Shown here: in pieces, positions 1-9,318 of the stretch | Position numbering within the stretch: the stretch's first letter is position 1 | Layout: each line of letters opens with the position of its first letter | NCBI GenBank assembly: GCA_900473175.1 | Contig: UCKM01000005.1 | Location: 294,112 to 358,111 of the forward strand | Length of the DNA stretch: 64,000 nucleotides | From: Hyphomicrobiales bacterium | Lineage (GTDB): Bacteria > Pseudomonadota > Alphaproteobacteria > Rhizobiales > Rhizobiaceae | Reading direction: 5' to 3' | Notes under the pieces: generated by a model | The model's input: the letters and a program-made list of their open reading frames with translations, nothing else | Told to the model about the DNA's origin: nothing | Database searches by the model: none | Position numbers and translations under genes: made by a program

Positions 1-738
1 GCGCGTGCCTTCATGGTCATCCTCCGGACCACCCGCGACATAGCCGTGAAAGGCACGGCCAAGCTCCGGCGATGCGAAATGTCCGCCGACAGTCTTACCG
101 GCGTTCATGGTCGCATCGATACCGCCGCGCATGGTCGCATTGTTGTTGGCGACGCCCGGAAAGTTCATGACCTCCCCGAGCCCGATAATATTTGGCCAGG
201 TCATGGCCTCGGCAATTTCAGCGGGCGTAATCGTTGCGCCAGCGTTTTCGAGGCCCGGAGCCGAGGGAACACAGCTCGGCATCTGAACATGAACATTGAT
301 TGGCATGGCAAGCGCTTCGTCGTGCATCAGCCGCACGCCTTCAAGCCCCAGCACATTGGCGATTTCATGCGGATCGATGAACATCGAGGTCGTGCCGTGC
401 GGAATGACGGCGCGGGTGAACTCCGTCACCGTGACCATGCCACTCTCGACGTGCATGTGTGCGTCGCAAAGCCCCGGCACGAGATAGCGGCCGCCTGCAT
501 CGACGACCTTCGTCGTCGGTCCGATGCAATGTTCGACGCCATGGCCGACAAAGGCGAATCGTCCTGCCACGACGGCGATGTCCATTCCCGCAATGATTTC
601 GCCCGAATAGACACTGACAAGGCGTCCATTGCGCACGACCAGATCCGCATGCTTGCGGCCCATGGCCACATCGACCAGCAGAGATGCTGATTGCGTCCAT
701 GGGCTCGGCTTGTTGCCAGTTCTCGCCTGTTTACTCAT
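1..738 (-). CDS. ade: Adenine deaminase, N-terminal 246 residues (runs off window)
   Basis: Metal-dependent amidohydrolase that deaminates adenine to hypoxanthine in purine salvage. The visible part starts at ATG 738 behind an AGAGGGA ribosome site and leaves the window in frame. The metal-binding HMHVES lies at residues 94-99, DPHE at 122-125, and further family blocks MPSCVPS and GLGEVMNFPGV follow. This order is typical of adenine deaminase rather than dihydroorotase or imidazolonepropionase. It diverges from the tctCBA operon, sharing a 261-bp intergenic region. The C-terminal half is outside the window, so completeness is unknown. Substrate is inferred from family only. Confidence 0.88.
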   Translation of the reverse strand, partial: MSKQARTGNKPSPWTQSASLLVDVAMGRKHADLVVRNGRLVSVYSGEIIAGMDIAVVAGRFAFVGHGVEHCIGPTTKVVDAGGRYLVPGLCDAHMHVESGMVTVTEFTRAVIPHGTTSMFIDPHEIANVLGLEGVRLMHDEALAMPINVHVQMPSCVPSAPGLENAGATITPAEIAEAMTWPNIIGLGEVMNFPGVANNNATMRGGIDATMNAGKTVGGHFASPELGRAFHGYVAGGPEDDHEGTR

Positions 739-804
739 TGCATTCCCTCTAACGAACCAAATGCCGTGCGAACATTGCATACACCAAGAATGCGATTGCC
801 GCCC

Positions 805-880
805 TGTTCACAGTACAATGTTTAAAAATGTTCACGAACCCCATGAATTGCTTGACATACCAGTTATGGTTTCGTCCGAT
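805..880 (+). promoter_or_regulatory. Candidate promoter/operator of the tct operon
   Basis: TGTTCAC occurs at 805-811 and again at 829-835, 24 bp apart. The second copy belongs to the palindrome GTTCACGAAC. TTGACA at 852-857 is a good -35 element, although the -10 region 17 bp further on (TCCGAT) is poor. The location between the divergent ade and tct genes suits a shared operator, but no regulator gene is visible nearby. Confidence 0.3.
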
Positions 881-999
881 AGACTGAATGCTACGCGCCG
901 AATTCACTGCTGCCAATATCTGGAGGAGAAAGTTATTGGCATCTTTGCCGGCATTAATGCGTTGAAGTCATTTCATGCATTCTTCAGGGAGGAAATTTA

Positions 1000-1977
1000 A
1001 TGCACAGGCTTCTTTACCCTTTAGCGGCCACCGCCATCGTCGCTCTGGTTTCCGGCCCGGCCAATGCCGCCGGCTACCCGGAGCGCAGTATCACGATGGT
1101 CGTTCCATTTGCGGCAGGCGGCCCAACCGACACGGTCACACGCCTGGTTGCGGAATCGATGTCGAAGGATCTGGGCCAACAGATCATTGTCGAGAATGTC
1201 GGCGGCGCCGGGGGGACACTGGGTGCCTCGCAAGTCGCTAAGGCCGATCCGGACGGCTATACGCTGCTTCTGCATCACATCGGCATGGCCACCAGCGCCA
1301 CCCTCTATCGCAAGCTGCCTTACGATACGCTGAACGCGTTCGAATATGTCGGGCTCGTCACTGACGTTCCAATGACGATCGTCGCCAAGAAGGATTTTGA
1401 GCCGACGGACATGAAAGGCCTGATCGAATACGTCAAGGCGAACGCCGACAAGATCACGCTTGCCAATGCCGGGATTGGGGCTGCTTCGCATCTGTGCGGC
1501 ATGCTCTTCATGAGCGAGCTGAAAACCGCCCTTGTCACCGTACCCTACAAGGGAACTGGTCCGGCGATGACTGACCTGCTCGGCGGCCAGGTTGATTTGA
1601 TGTGCGACCAGACTACCAATACCACGAAGCAGATCAAGGGTAGCACTGTGAAAGCCTATGCCGTCACGTCGGCCAAGCGGCTCGACGCGCTCCCCGATCT
1701 GCCAACAGTCGCGGAAGCTGGCCTGCCAGGTATGCAGGTCGGCATCTGGCATGGCATCTATGCACCCAAGGGAACCCCCGCGGAAGTGACGCAGAAACTG
1801 TCGGCTTCGCTGCAGAAAGCCTTGAAAGACCCAAATGTCGTCTCGCGCTTTGCAGAACTCGGAACCGTTCCGGTGACCGATGCGGAAGCAACACCTGCCG
1901 GGCTGAAAGCAAAGCTTGAAAGCGAGGTGGTACGCTGGAAGCCCGTTATTGAGGCTGCCGGGCAATACGCCGACTGA
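1000..1977 (+). CDS. tctC: Tripartite tricarboxylate transporter substrate-binding protein (Bug/TctC family)
   Basis: Periplasmic receptor that delivers a carboxylate to the TctAB membrane part. It has 325 residues, normal for the family. A signal peptide covers about residues 1-24 and ends ANAAG. The family hallmarks GYPERSITMVVPFAAGG and the later GGQVDLM...ALPDLPTVAEAG blocks are present. ATG 1000 follows a strong GGGAGGAAA site. It is the first gene of the operon, separated from tctB by a hairpin, an arrangement that often leaves the binding protein in excess. The ligand cannot be read from sequence; proximity to adenine deaminase is only a hint. Confidence 0.93.
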   Translation: MHRLLYPLAATAIVALVSGPANAAGYPERSITMVVPFAAGGPTDTVTRLVAESMSKDLGQQIIVENVGGAGGTLGASQVAKADPDGYTLLLHHIGMATSATLYRKLPYDTLNAFEYVGLVTDVPMTIVAKKDFEPTDMKGLIEYVKANADKITLANAGIGAASHLCGMLFMSELKTALVTVPYKGTGPAMTDLLGGQVDLMCDQTTNTTKQIKGSTVKAYAVTSAKRLDALPDLPTVAEAGLPGMQVGIWHGIYAPKGTPAEVTQKLSASLQKALKDPNVVSRFAELGTVPVTDAEATPAGLKAKLESEVVRWKPVIEAAGQYAD

Positions 1978-1989
1978 GCCATCGCATAT

Positions 1990-2013
1990 TCAGGAGCGGA
2001 TGCCCGCTCCTGA
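1990..2013 (+). terminator. Hairpin between tctC and tctB
   Basis: A perfect 10-bp stem (TCAGGAGCGG / CCGCTCCTGA) with loop ATGC lies 13 bp after the tctC stop. No T-run follows, so it is more likely a partial attenuator or mRNA-stabilising stem than a full terminator. It would favour the binding protein over the membrane subunits. Confidence 0.6.
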
Positions 2014-2052
2014 CCAGCATCAGTCCAGCAATAATCACACGTGAGGGGACGT

Positions 2053-2514
2053 ATGAAATCCTTCAGCTTCAGTTCGCGCGATCTGATATGTGGCCTGCTG
2101 TTCATCGCCATAGGCCTGTTTTTCGCCATACAGGCCTACGGCCTCGAGCTTGGAACAGCCTTTCGCATGGGGCCAGGATATTTCCCCTTAGTGCTGGCCG
2201 GGATGCTTGTCCTGCTCGGCATTATCGTGATCATACAGGCCACACAGGTGGAACATGAACCGATGGGTCCCATCGCCTGGCGTGGCCTCTTGTTCATATT
2301 GCCTGCGCCGATCCTGTTCGGTTTGACCGTTCGCGGCCTTGGTTTTGTGCCCTCCCTGTTTCTGACCGGTCTCCTTGCGGCGTTTGCCAGCGCAAAAATG
2401 CGCCCCGGAACCGCCCTCCTTCTCGTCGGCGGGTTGACGCTCTTTTCCGTCGTCGTGTTCAGCTACGCGCTCGGCCTCCCCTTCAGGCGCTTCGGCCCCT
2501 GGCTTGGACAGTGA
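2053..2514 (+). CDS. tctB: Tripartite tricarboxylate transporter small membrane subunit TctB
   Basis: Small integral membrane subunit of the tripartite tricarboxylate transporter, 153 residues. Four hydrophobic segments are visible: about residues 8-30, 38-60, 75-95, and a split pair at 100-145. I chose ATG 2053 because GAGGGG lies just upstream; an in-frame GTG at 2041 would sit inside that ribosome site. The stop lies just before the tctA start, so translation is probably coupled. Sequence conservation in TctB is low, so the call rests on size, topology and position between tctC and tctA. Confidence 0.85.
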   Translation: MKSFSFSSRDLICGLLFIAIGLFFAIQAYGLELGTAFRMGPGYFPLVLAGMLVLLGIIVIIQATQVEHEPMGPIAWRGLLFILPAPILFGLTVRGLGFVPSLFLTGLLAAFASAKMRPGTALLLVGGLTLFSVVVFSYALGLPFRRFGPWLGQ

Positions 2515-2521
2515 GGGCGCG

Positions 2522-4024
2522 ATGGACCTTCTGAACAATCTCGCGCTCGGGTTCGTAACCGCAGGACATCCGTGGAACCTCCTGTTCTGCCTGATCGGCG
2601 TCATTCTCGGCACGCTGATCGGCGTTCTGCCTGGCATCGGCGCGACGGCGACGATTGCCATGCTCCTGCCGCTCACGTTCCAGTTGGAGCCCGTTTCGTC
2701 GCTGATCATGCTCGCCGGCATTTACTACGGTGCCCAGTATGGCGGGTCGACGACGGCAATCCTCATCAATATGCCGGGTGAGTCCTCCTCGGCCGTCACT
2801 GCCATCGACGGCTATCAAATGGCTCGCAAGGGACGCGCCGGCGCCGCGCTTGCCATCGCTGCGATCGGCTCTTTCTTTGCCGGCACCGTGTCCACTATTC
2901 TCGTTGCGGTATTCGCGCCGCCCTTGACCGCCATCGCCCTGCAATTCGGCTCGGCCGAGTATTTTTCGCTGATGATCGTCGGCCTTGTCTCGTCGATTGC
3001 CCTTGCCCATGGTTCAGTTGTCAAGGCACTCGGCATGGTCGTTCTCGGCCTTCTGCTCGGCCTCGTCGGCACCGATATCTATACGGGCACGCCGCGGTTC
3101 AACCTCGGCATTCTGGAGCTTTCCGATGGATTGAACTTTGTCGCGCTCGCAGTCGGAGTCTTCGGCATTGCCGAGATTCTACGCAATCTCGAGAACGAGC
3201 ATGAACGCGATGTGATGATCAAGAAGGTTACAAATCTCTGGCCGACGCGCGAAGACTGGAAAGAGATGACAGCGCCGATCCTGCGCGGAACCGCCATAGG
3301 ATCGGCCCTCGGAATTCTGCCCGGCGGTGGGGCGATCCTCGCCTCTTTTGCTTCCTACACGGTCGAAAAGCGCATCTCGAAGACGCCAGGCGCCTTCGGC
3401 AAGGGCGCCATTGCAGGTGTCGCGGGTCCCGAATCGGCTAACAATGCCGGTGCGCAAACCTCGTTCATTCCGATGCTTACCCTCGGCATCCCGGCCAATC
3501 CGGTGATGGCATTGATGATCGGCGCCATGATCATTCAGGGCATTGTTCCGGGCCCCAACGTCGCCACCGAACAGCCAGCCCTGTTCTGGGGTATCATTGC
3601 ATCGATGTGGATCGGCAACCTCATGCTGATCCTGCTCAATCTGCCCATGATCGGACTATGGGTGAAGCTCCTGACGATCCCCTATTATATGCTGTTCCCG
3701 GCCATCATCGCCTTCTGTTCGATTGGTGTTTACAGCGTCAATTCCAACGTCTTCGACCTCTATGCGGTCGCGTTCTTCGGTCTCATCGGTTACGGGCTGG
3801 CGAAGCTGCGCTGCGAACCCGCGCCCCTGCTGCTGGGCTTTGTGCTTGGCCCCCTGCTGGAAGAACATCTGCGCCGGGCGATGATCATGTCGCGCGGCGA
3901 CCCGACCACCTTCCTGACACGGCCGATCAGCCTGACATTGCTGCTTCTGGCAGTTGCAGTCCTCGTCGTTGTGCTGATGCCGAGTATCCGCAAGAAGCGC
4001 GACGAAGTTTTTGTGGAAGATTGA
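2522..4024 (+). CDS. tctA: Tripartite tricarboxylate transporter large permease TctA
   Basis: Large permease subunit, 500 residues, about 11-12 transmembrane helices. The two inverted glycine-rich repeats of TctA are clear: [17 protein letters not shown] near residue 38 and [13 protein letters not shown] near residue 260. ATG 2522 is preferred over an upstream in-frame TTG because GTGAGGG precedes it at good spacing. It works with the neighbouring binding protein and TctB as a secondary carboxylate importer in the inner membrane. It ends 20 bp from the convergent glycosyltransferase gene. Confidence 0.95.
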   Translation: MDLLNNLALGFVTAGHPWNLLFCLIGVILGTLIGVLPGIGATATIAMLLPLTFQLEPVSSLIMLAGIYYGAQYGGSTTAILINMPGESSSAVTAIDGYQMARKGRAGAALAIAAIGSFFAGTVSTILVAVFAPPLTAIALQFGSAEYFSLMIVGLVSSIALAHGSVVKALGMVVLGLLLGLVGTDIYTGTPRFNLGILELSDGLNFVALAVGVFGIAEILRNLENEHERDVMIKKVTNLWPTREDWKEMTAPILRGTAIGSALGILPGGGAILASFASYTVEKRISKTPGAFGKGAIAGVAGPESANNAGAQTSFIPMLTLGIPANPVMALMIGAMIIQGIVPGPNVATEQPALFWGIIASMWIGNLMLILLNLPMIGLWVKLLTIPYYMLFPAIIAFCSIGVYSVNSNVFDLYAVAFFGLIGYGLAKLRCEPAPLLLGFVLGPLLEEHLRRAMIMSRGDPTTFLTRPISLTLLLLAVAVLVVVLMPSIRKKRDEVFVED

Positions 4025-4044
4025 GGCTCTGACTTTGCGGCAGG

Positions 4045-5541
4045 CTATTTTGCCGGGACGATGACGTAGCTCACCTCATGCGTAAGTTCGGGATAATATT
4101 TGTAGCCGAGCGTCAGATGCCGCACCTCGGCGGGCGGCGTCGGAGCGCCCGAGGCGCTCATCATACTGAGCACCGCGGGGTTCATGTCCTGCCCGAACCA
4201 GACAAACAGCGCCGGAAATTTGATTCGCGACGACGCTTTCGGCATTTCCAGATGCACCGGATTGATCGACGTATCGAGCAGCCGCAGATTCCCCGGCAGT
4301 TGCGGGCCATCTGAAACGACCGTCACATAATTGCCCTCAGCGCGCGTCGTGGCAAACAGCTTGGCATAATCCAGCTGTCCGATCGATGGCTTTTCGCCGC
4401 CTCCGGCGTAGAGCATGTTCACCGCCAGGCCCGGGATGACAATAAGTCCGCAGACCGCGCCGACGACTGCAAAGCGCTTCAATGGAAGGTCCGCGTTGAT
4501 ATAGCGACCAAGGAGAACGGCAAGAATGAGCGGCGACAGAAACAGCACCGGCTGGAGCCAGCGGTCCTTGACCTCCGCCGCCCCACTGACAAGTACGCCG
4601 AGGAAGACGCAGGCCAGGGCGATCAGCAGCAGCCGTGCCACGAACTTTTCACCGTCACTCCAAGGTGATCGTGGCGCGATTTGCTCGCTGCGGCTTCGCC
4701 ACCAGGCTATCGCGAAAAACACCAGCGCAACGCCCGAGAAAAGTACGCTGTTGAGGAAGAGTTTCCATTCGCCATGAATCCGGCTGATGAGAAACTTCCC
4801 ACCGGCATTCATCTCGAACTTGTGCGTCCGGGCCAGAAGATTCTCGGTGTGCGCCAGGGCCCAGAGTCCGGTTGGAGCTACTGCCGCCAAGAACGCAAGA
4901 ACTGTCGCAATACTTGTGCGCGAGAGCAGGACGGCGCGGTAGGCAGGAATTGAGAATCCAGCCAGAATCAATGCGATAAGGAAGAAACTTGCATTGAATT
5001 TTCCAAGCAGGCCGGCAGCGATGCCGAGCCCGAGGAGAACGGCGGAAAGCCATGACCGTGACTTCATGTGCCAGGCGAACGCCAGGAATGCCCAGGCGCA
5101 ACCGGTCGTGCCGCCGACGGAATGGGTCAAGGTACGCTGCGATTCCCAGGCGATTTGCGGCAGCATGAATATGCCGAGCATACCCGCCGCGGCGACCATG
5201 CGCGACAGACCGAGCAGACGCGCGCCAAAATAGACGCTGGTGAACAAACTTGCCAGCATGCCGAATTTCACCAGGTAGATGGTGAAAAGGCTGATCCCGA
5301 GAAAGTCGCCGGCTATGCTGTTGATCCATGTATATAGCGGTGCCTGCGAGCCGCCATAGCCCCATTGCAGAACACCGACATAGGCCAGTTGTTCGGCGTC
5401 ATCGACGCCGGCGCCGTTTGAAATGGTGGTCAGAAACAGGATCTGAAAGGCGAAATACAGCAATACGAACACAAGCGCCGGATTTTGCGACGCGAATGTT
5501 TTTACCCTGCTCACAGGAGTTTGGACCGAAATGGCAGGCAT
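4045..5541 (-). CDS. GT39/ArnT-like membrane glycosyltransferase
   Basis: Polytopic inner-membrane protein of 498 residues resembling the dolichyl-phosphate-mannose transferase (PMT_2/ArnT) superfamily, which moves a sugar from a polyprenyl-phosphate donor to lipid or protein on the periplasmic side. The first periplasmic loop carries the acidic motif GVDDAEQL (Asp47, Asp48) followed by QAPLYTW, matching the catalytic-loop pattern of the superfamily. About ten hydrophobic helices follow, and the C-terminal domain is soluble. No partner polysaccharide or lipid genes lie beside it, so the acceptor is unknown. ATG 5541 has a modest GAGAAG site. Confidence 0.75.
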   Translation of the reverse strand: MPAISVQTPVSRVKTFASQNPALVFVLLYFAFQILFLTTISNGAGVDDAEQLAYVGVLQWGYGGSQAPLYTWINSIAGDFLGISLFTIYLVKFGMLASLFTSVYFGARLLGLSRMVAAAGMLGIFMLPQIAWESQRTLTHSVGGTTGCAWAFLAFAWHMKSRSWLSAVLLGLGIAAGLLGKFNASFFLIALILAGFSIPAYRAVLLSRTSIATVLAFLAAVAPTGLWALAHTENLLARTHKFEMNAGGKFLISRIHGEWKLFLNSVLFSGVALVFFAIAWWRSRSEQIAPRSPWSDGEKFVARLLLIALACVFLGVLVSGAAEVKDRWLQPVLFLSPLILAVLLGRYINADLPLKRFAVVGAVCGLIVIPGLAVNMLYAGGGEKPSIGQLDYAKLFATTRAEGNYVTVVSDGPQLPGNLRLLDTSINPVHLEMPKASSRIKFPALFVWFGQDMNPAVLSMMSASGAPTPPAEVRHLTLGYKYYPELTHEVSYVIVPAK

Positions 5542-6019
5542 ATCTTCTCACACCGTTGAAAGTGAAGCTTCTATGCGAAGTTGAATTCCAAATCCACCAG
5601 CGGCGTATGCGCCATTGGTCGCATCGCACTCGCCAACCTATTCTTCGATAACCATCAAAAACACAATAGTATAAATAAACAAAATGGACATTGCTATTAA
5701 GCATTAATTTATTACCAAATATCTATTTATTTAATCTTGCGTCATGTTTGTTGTAGCAATGAATACGGCCGCGAATACTCCTGCAGGTAGAGATCACTGG
5801 CTCACGCGCATGACATCTCCTCCTCATTATACAGTCGGCGGCGACGAGTGCTCGTATGGGAACTGTATACTTTCACAGAAGTAAAGTAGGCGATGGTTTC
5901 CCCAATAGACCACGGCCAACAAGCATGAACGACCTTGTTGTCATCAAATGCGGTCTGAAAACTTCTTGCAATAGCGGCTTTGGGGCAATAGCGGACATTG
6001 AGTTGAATAACAGCGACGC
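5542..6019. other. Intergenic region, 478 bp, no convincing gene
   Basis: The part next to the glycosyltransferase (5640-5750) is AT-rich and may hold its promoter. The part from about 5930 to 6010 has the look of an interspersed repeat, described separately. Short open frames on both strands here show no signal peptide, domain or good ribosome site. Confidence 0.5.
5940..6012. repeat. Interspersed-repeat-like intergenic module
   Basis: GCAATAGCGG occurs twice in direct orientation at 5968-5977 and 5985-5994, separated by CTTTGGG. On the other strand this reads as GTCCGCTATTGCCCCAAAG. I recall very similar strings dispersed between genes in Bradyrhizobium and other Rhizobiales, where they give rise to many spurious short protein predictions. 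That resemblance is from memory and has not been checked. Confidence 0.4.
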
Positions 6020-6430
6020 TCAAGGGCTCTTCCCGTTGCGGGTCCACGCCAAAATACATGCGAGGCACCAGGCAGCCATTGCGATGTGCGCGATACCTAC
6101 TGGCCAGAGGCCGATGCCGAATAATCCATGGCGCAACCATGCAAGAATAAGAACCGCAGCAACACCGAAGTTATAGAGAAGCATGGCCTCTACCAGCCCA
6201 CGCGCGGCATCGCTCGCGGCATCTGCGATCGCCCGCCAGCAAGCAATACTAAGGGCAAGCAACGCCACCCCCGCTACACGGGTGGCGGTAACGCCGACCG
6301 CCGTATCGAGACCACTTCCGAGGAGCAGTTCGACCAGCTTTGAAGGTACGACCAGGAGCGCGAGCCCAGTTGCGCCCTCCGCTACAGCCGTCACAGAAAG
6401 AAGCGGTTTCGGATTTGTCGTTCCGGGCAT
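6020..6430 (-). CDS. Small four-helix membrane protein next to sulfatase
   Basis: Hypothetical integral membrane protein of 136 residues with about four hydrophobic segments, roughly residues 10-32, 43-63, 78-100 and 105-128. It starts 19 bp after the sulfatase stop on the same strand, so the two are almost certainly co-transcribed. No catalytic motif is visible. A role tied to the sulfatase (anchoring, or product handling) is possible but only inferred from position. Confidence 0.7.
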   Translation of the reverse strand: MPGTTNPKPLLSVTAVAEGATGLALLVVPSKLVELLLGSGLDTAVGVTATRVAGVALLALSIACWRAIADAASDAARGLVEAMLLYNFGVAAVLILAWLRHGLFGIGLWPVGIAHIAMAAWCLACILAWTRNGKSP

Positions 6431-6449
6431 TGCGGCTTCGCGTCTCCCT

Positions 6450-8897
6450 CTATTGCCCGAGCTTGAAGGTCAGCTCGTCGATCGTTCCGGTAAACTTGAA
6501 CGGAGAATCGTAGCGATATTCGACCAGCGAAACTCCGGTGCGGGTATCCAGGCCAACATCAAAACTCTCGTCCTCAGGGAATGTGACCGGAATGGTATGG
6601 TCCATCGTGTTCCGGGCCACTTCCTTGCCATCCACCGAAAGGACTCCGGTTCCGCCCGCGCCCAACCCTTTGCCATCCGATTTGAAATCGAAGACAATCG
6701 AGTGCTTGCCAGGTTCCAGTTCCGGGCCTTCCCACATCGTTCGCTCGAGATCGAGGAGGTTGTAAAGGAACACCACTTTCCCACGACCGACACCGAACTC
6801 GCCTTTGCTCAGGAACAATCCATAGCCACCGAATCGCCCGCCTTCCGTGACGATCATCCCTTCAGCACCACCTTCGGGTATCTCGATGTCAGCCGTGATT
6901 GTGTAGGACTTGTTGAGCGTGCTTGGCGCAGCGCTGGGCGGCACACCGCTGAGTTCGCCTGAGTAGGTAAACTCCGTTCGGCCAGCGGTGAGACTTGGCC
7001 GCGGCGTGTTCCATCGCGAAAGCGTCGAATTGTCGAGCGGCAAGACATTATATTTCTTTGCTTCAGCGTCGAAGACGTCCTGTAATTGTTTTAGCTTGTC
7101 CGGCATCACTGCTGCGAGGTCGTTGAACTGGGTGGGGTCCTCGTCGACATTGTAAAGTTCCCATTTGTAACCCGAGATCACATCGGGCGGCGTTGCAGTG
7201 CTGAGTTCCCACGGCCGGTTTGCGGGCGTCGTCGCTGCGACCCAGCCGTTGTCGTAGATGGCGCGATTGCCGAGCATTTCAAAGTACTGCGTCGTGTGCC
7301 GGGTCGGCACAGTGGCATTCGCCTTTTCCCACGTATACACCATGCTCGCACCCTCAATGGGCCGCTGCTCGATACCGTTGACCATATCGGGAACCGGAAT
7401 GCCCGTGGCTTCGAGCAATGTCGGCACGATGTCGATGACATGATGGAACTGGCGACGAATGCCGCCAACGTCCTTGATATGGCCAGGCCATGACATGACA
7501 ACGCCCTGTGACGTGCCGCCGAAGTGCGATGGCACCTGCTTCACCCACTTGAATGGCGTGTCCATCGCCCACGCCCAGGCGGCCGCAAAATGCGGGAACG
7601 TCCGTTCTGATCCCCAGAACGGATACCAGAGCAACTGATCCTTCACAGGGACGGATACGCCGTTGAAGGTGGTGAATTCATTCGGCGTACCGTTGAGCAT
7701 ACCCTCGGCACTCGCGCCGTTGTCGCCCCCAATGTAGATGATCAAGGTGTTATCGAGTTCGCCAAGGTCCTCGACAGCCTGAATAACCCTGCCAATCTCA
7801 TTGTCGGCATAGGCAAGATATGCCCCATAGACATCGGCTTGTCTGATGAAGAGCTTCTTCTGCTCCAGATCCAACGTATCCCATTCCGGCAGCTCTTTCG
7901 GCCAAGGCGTCAGCTTGGCATTGTCAGGCATGATCCCAAGACGCTTCTGGTTGGCGAAGATGGTGTCACGAAGCTTGTTCCAGCCCTCGTCGAACAGGTG
8001 CATGGCGCTGATCTTCTTGATCCATTCCGGCGTCGGATGGTGCGGGGCGTGCGTGGCACCGGGCACGTAATAGACAAAGAACGGCTTTTCGGGTGCGATC
8101 TCCTTCAGCTGCTTCATATATTGGATGGCCTCGTCGGCCATTGCCGTTTCGAGGTTCCAGCCGGGGTTGCCCTCGAAGGGATAGATTGCCGTGGTGTTGC
8201 GAAACAAATTGGGCTGCCATTGGCTGGCGTCGCCGCCGACGAACCCGTAGAAATAATCAAAGCCCATCCCTGTCGGCCACTGTGTAAATGGACCTGCCTG
8301 ACTCGACTGATAGGATGGTGTGTTGTGGTTTTTCCCGAACCATGATGTGGCGTAACCGTTCTCTTTTAGGATTGTGCCGATCGTCGCCTTCTCGATCGGA
8401 ATGATCGAATCGTAGCCCGGGTATCCCGTCGCTATTTCGCCGACCACCCCGGCACCGACCGAGTGGTGGTTGCGTCCCGTTATCAATGCTGCCCGTGTTG
8501 GCGAACATAGCGATGTCGAGTGAAAGTTGGTGAAGCGTAGGCCCGCGTTGGCGATCCGGTCCATCGCCGGCGTGGGTATGACACCACCAAAGGTGCTTGG
8601 GGCGCCAAAGCCCTGGTCGTCCGTCATAATCAGGAGGATGTTGGGCGCACCCTTCGGTGGCACGACGCGCGGGGCCCACCAGGGTTGTGACTCTGACGCC
8701 TTGTCCTTGATCACACCGCCGAACTTCGGCGGCGGCGGCGGAAGCTGCTTGCCGTCGATGGTGGTCGTGGCACCCGGGGAGCCCGCTTCACCGCTTACCG
8801 ATTGTGCGGATGCCGCCGAACAACCGATGCCGGTCAAAGCGGTAAAACCCACGGCGGCAATCAGGGCGCGAGAGACGTGCAAATAGCGAGAGCGCAT
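6450..8897 (-). CDS. Secreted arylsulfatase with C-terminal beta-sandwich domain
   Basis: Type I sulfatase that hydrolyses sulfate esters, 815 residues. A signal peptide spans about residues 1-32 (ending SAASAQS). The metal site MTDDQG is at Asp93-Asp94. The formylglycine motif CSPTR, with Cys131, matches the sulfatase signature and should be oxidised by a formylglycine-generating enzyme such as the one at 42138. The alkaline-phosphatase-fold catalytic part extends to about residue 590; the last ~190 residues look like a jelly-roll/LamG-like domain. ATG 8897 follows AGGAGGGG and is preferred over an upstream non-ATG start. A strong regulatory palindrome lies 190 bp upstream. Confidence 0.93.
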   Translation of the reverse strand: MRSRYLHVSRALIAAVGFTALTGIGCSAASAQSVSGEAGSPGATTTIDGKQLPPPPPKFGGVIKDKASESQPWWAPRVVPPKGAPNILLIMTDDQGFGAPSTFGGVIPTPAMDRIANAGLRFTNFHSTSLCSPTRAALITGRNHHSVGAGVVGEIATGYPGYDSIIPIEKATIGTILKENGYATSWFGKNHNTPSYQSSQAGPFTQWPTGMGFDYFYGFVGGDASQWQPNLFRNTTAIYPFEGNPGWNLETAMADEAIQYMKQLKEIAPEKPFFVYYVPGATHAPHHPTPEWIKKISAMHLFDEGWNKLRDTIFANQKRLGIMPDNAKLTPWPKELPEWDTLDLEQKKLFIRQADVYGAYLAYADNEIGRVIQAVEDLGELDNTLIIYIGGDNGASAEGMLNGTPNEFTTFNGVSVPVKDQLLWYPFWGSERTFPHFAAAWAWAMDTPFKWVKQVPSHFGGTSQGVVMSWPGHIKDVGGIRRQFHHVIDIVPTLLEATGIPVPDMVNGIEQRPIEGASMVYTWEKANATVPTRHTTQYFEMLGNRAIYDNGWVAATTPANRPWELSTATPPDVISGYKWELYNVDEDPTQFNDLAAVMPDKLKQLQDVFDAEAKKYNVLPLDNSTLSRWNTPRPSLTAGRTEFTYSGELSGVPPSAAPSTLNKSYTITADIEIPEGGAEGMIVTEGGRFGGYGLFLSKGEFGVGRGKVVFLYNLLDLERTMWEGPELEPGKHSIVFDFKSDGKGLGAGGTGVLSVDGKEVARNTMDHTIPVTFPEDESFDVGLDTRTGVSLVEYRYDSPFKFTGTIDELTFKLGQ

Positions 8898-9318
8898 GGA
8901 ACCCCTCCTCTTGGCCACGCGAAGCAAGGTCACTTTGGAAGAAGCAATATCGAACGCTCACAGGGATCAGATCACGCATGAGAGTCTGATCCGCAACAAG
9001 GGCAATCGTTCTACCGCAATTTCATGTCGGGACGCCTGCAACTCGGCGAGTGTGTTCTGCTGGAGGCCCCCTGTGAAGTAAGTTACGGTAACTTACAGTC
9101 GACGCGGACTGTCGCTTCTGGTCATTGGTTCCAAGCGGGAAAATGTCCCACCACGTCAAGGCACCGAGACCGTTCATCATGTAATGCAGGATTTCGGCCG
9201 CCTTGATCGATTCCCAGGGATTGAGGCTGACGAAGCTCGCACCCCAACTTGCACCCCATTTCAATTAACTCATCAAAGATCAAACCAACAAAAGCAAAAT
9301 TATATAGTTATTTCAATA
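8898..9318. other. Intergenic region with regulatory palindrome and a possible gene remnant
   Basis: About 420 bp between the sulfatase start and tRNA-Leu. It contains the 19-bp palindrome at 9078-9096. On the minus strand, from about 9264 to 9130, the reading frame spells a protein-like stretch (FVSLNPWESIKAAEILHYMM, then NGLGALTWWDIFPLG) that degenerates afterwards. This may be the remnant of a gene deposited next to the tRNA 3' end. No complete gene is seen. Confidence 0.4.
9077..9096 (-). promoter_or_regulatory. Regulon motif, site A (sulfatase promoter)
   Basis: GTAAGTTACGGTAACTTAC at 9078-9096 is a perfect 9-bp inverted repeat around one central base. Its core AGTAAGTTACGGTAAC is one of eight copies of AGTACGTWACRGTWAM in this window. 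The centre lies 190 bp upstream of the sulfatase ATG at 8897, and the motif is oriented opposite to that gene, as for all other copies. Confidence 0.7.

Noticed and set aside
5802-6140. 112-codon minus-strand frame in the intergenic region
   Set aside because: It overlaps the real membrane-protein gene and the repeat-like module and lacks a ribosome site; the sequence is of the kind produced by dispersed repeats.
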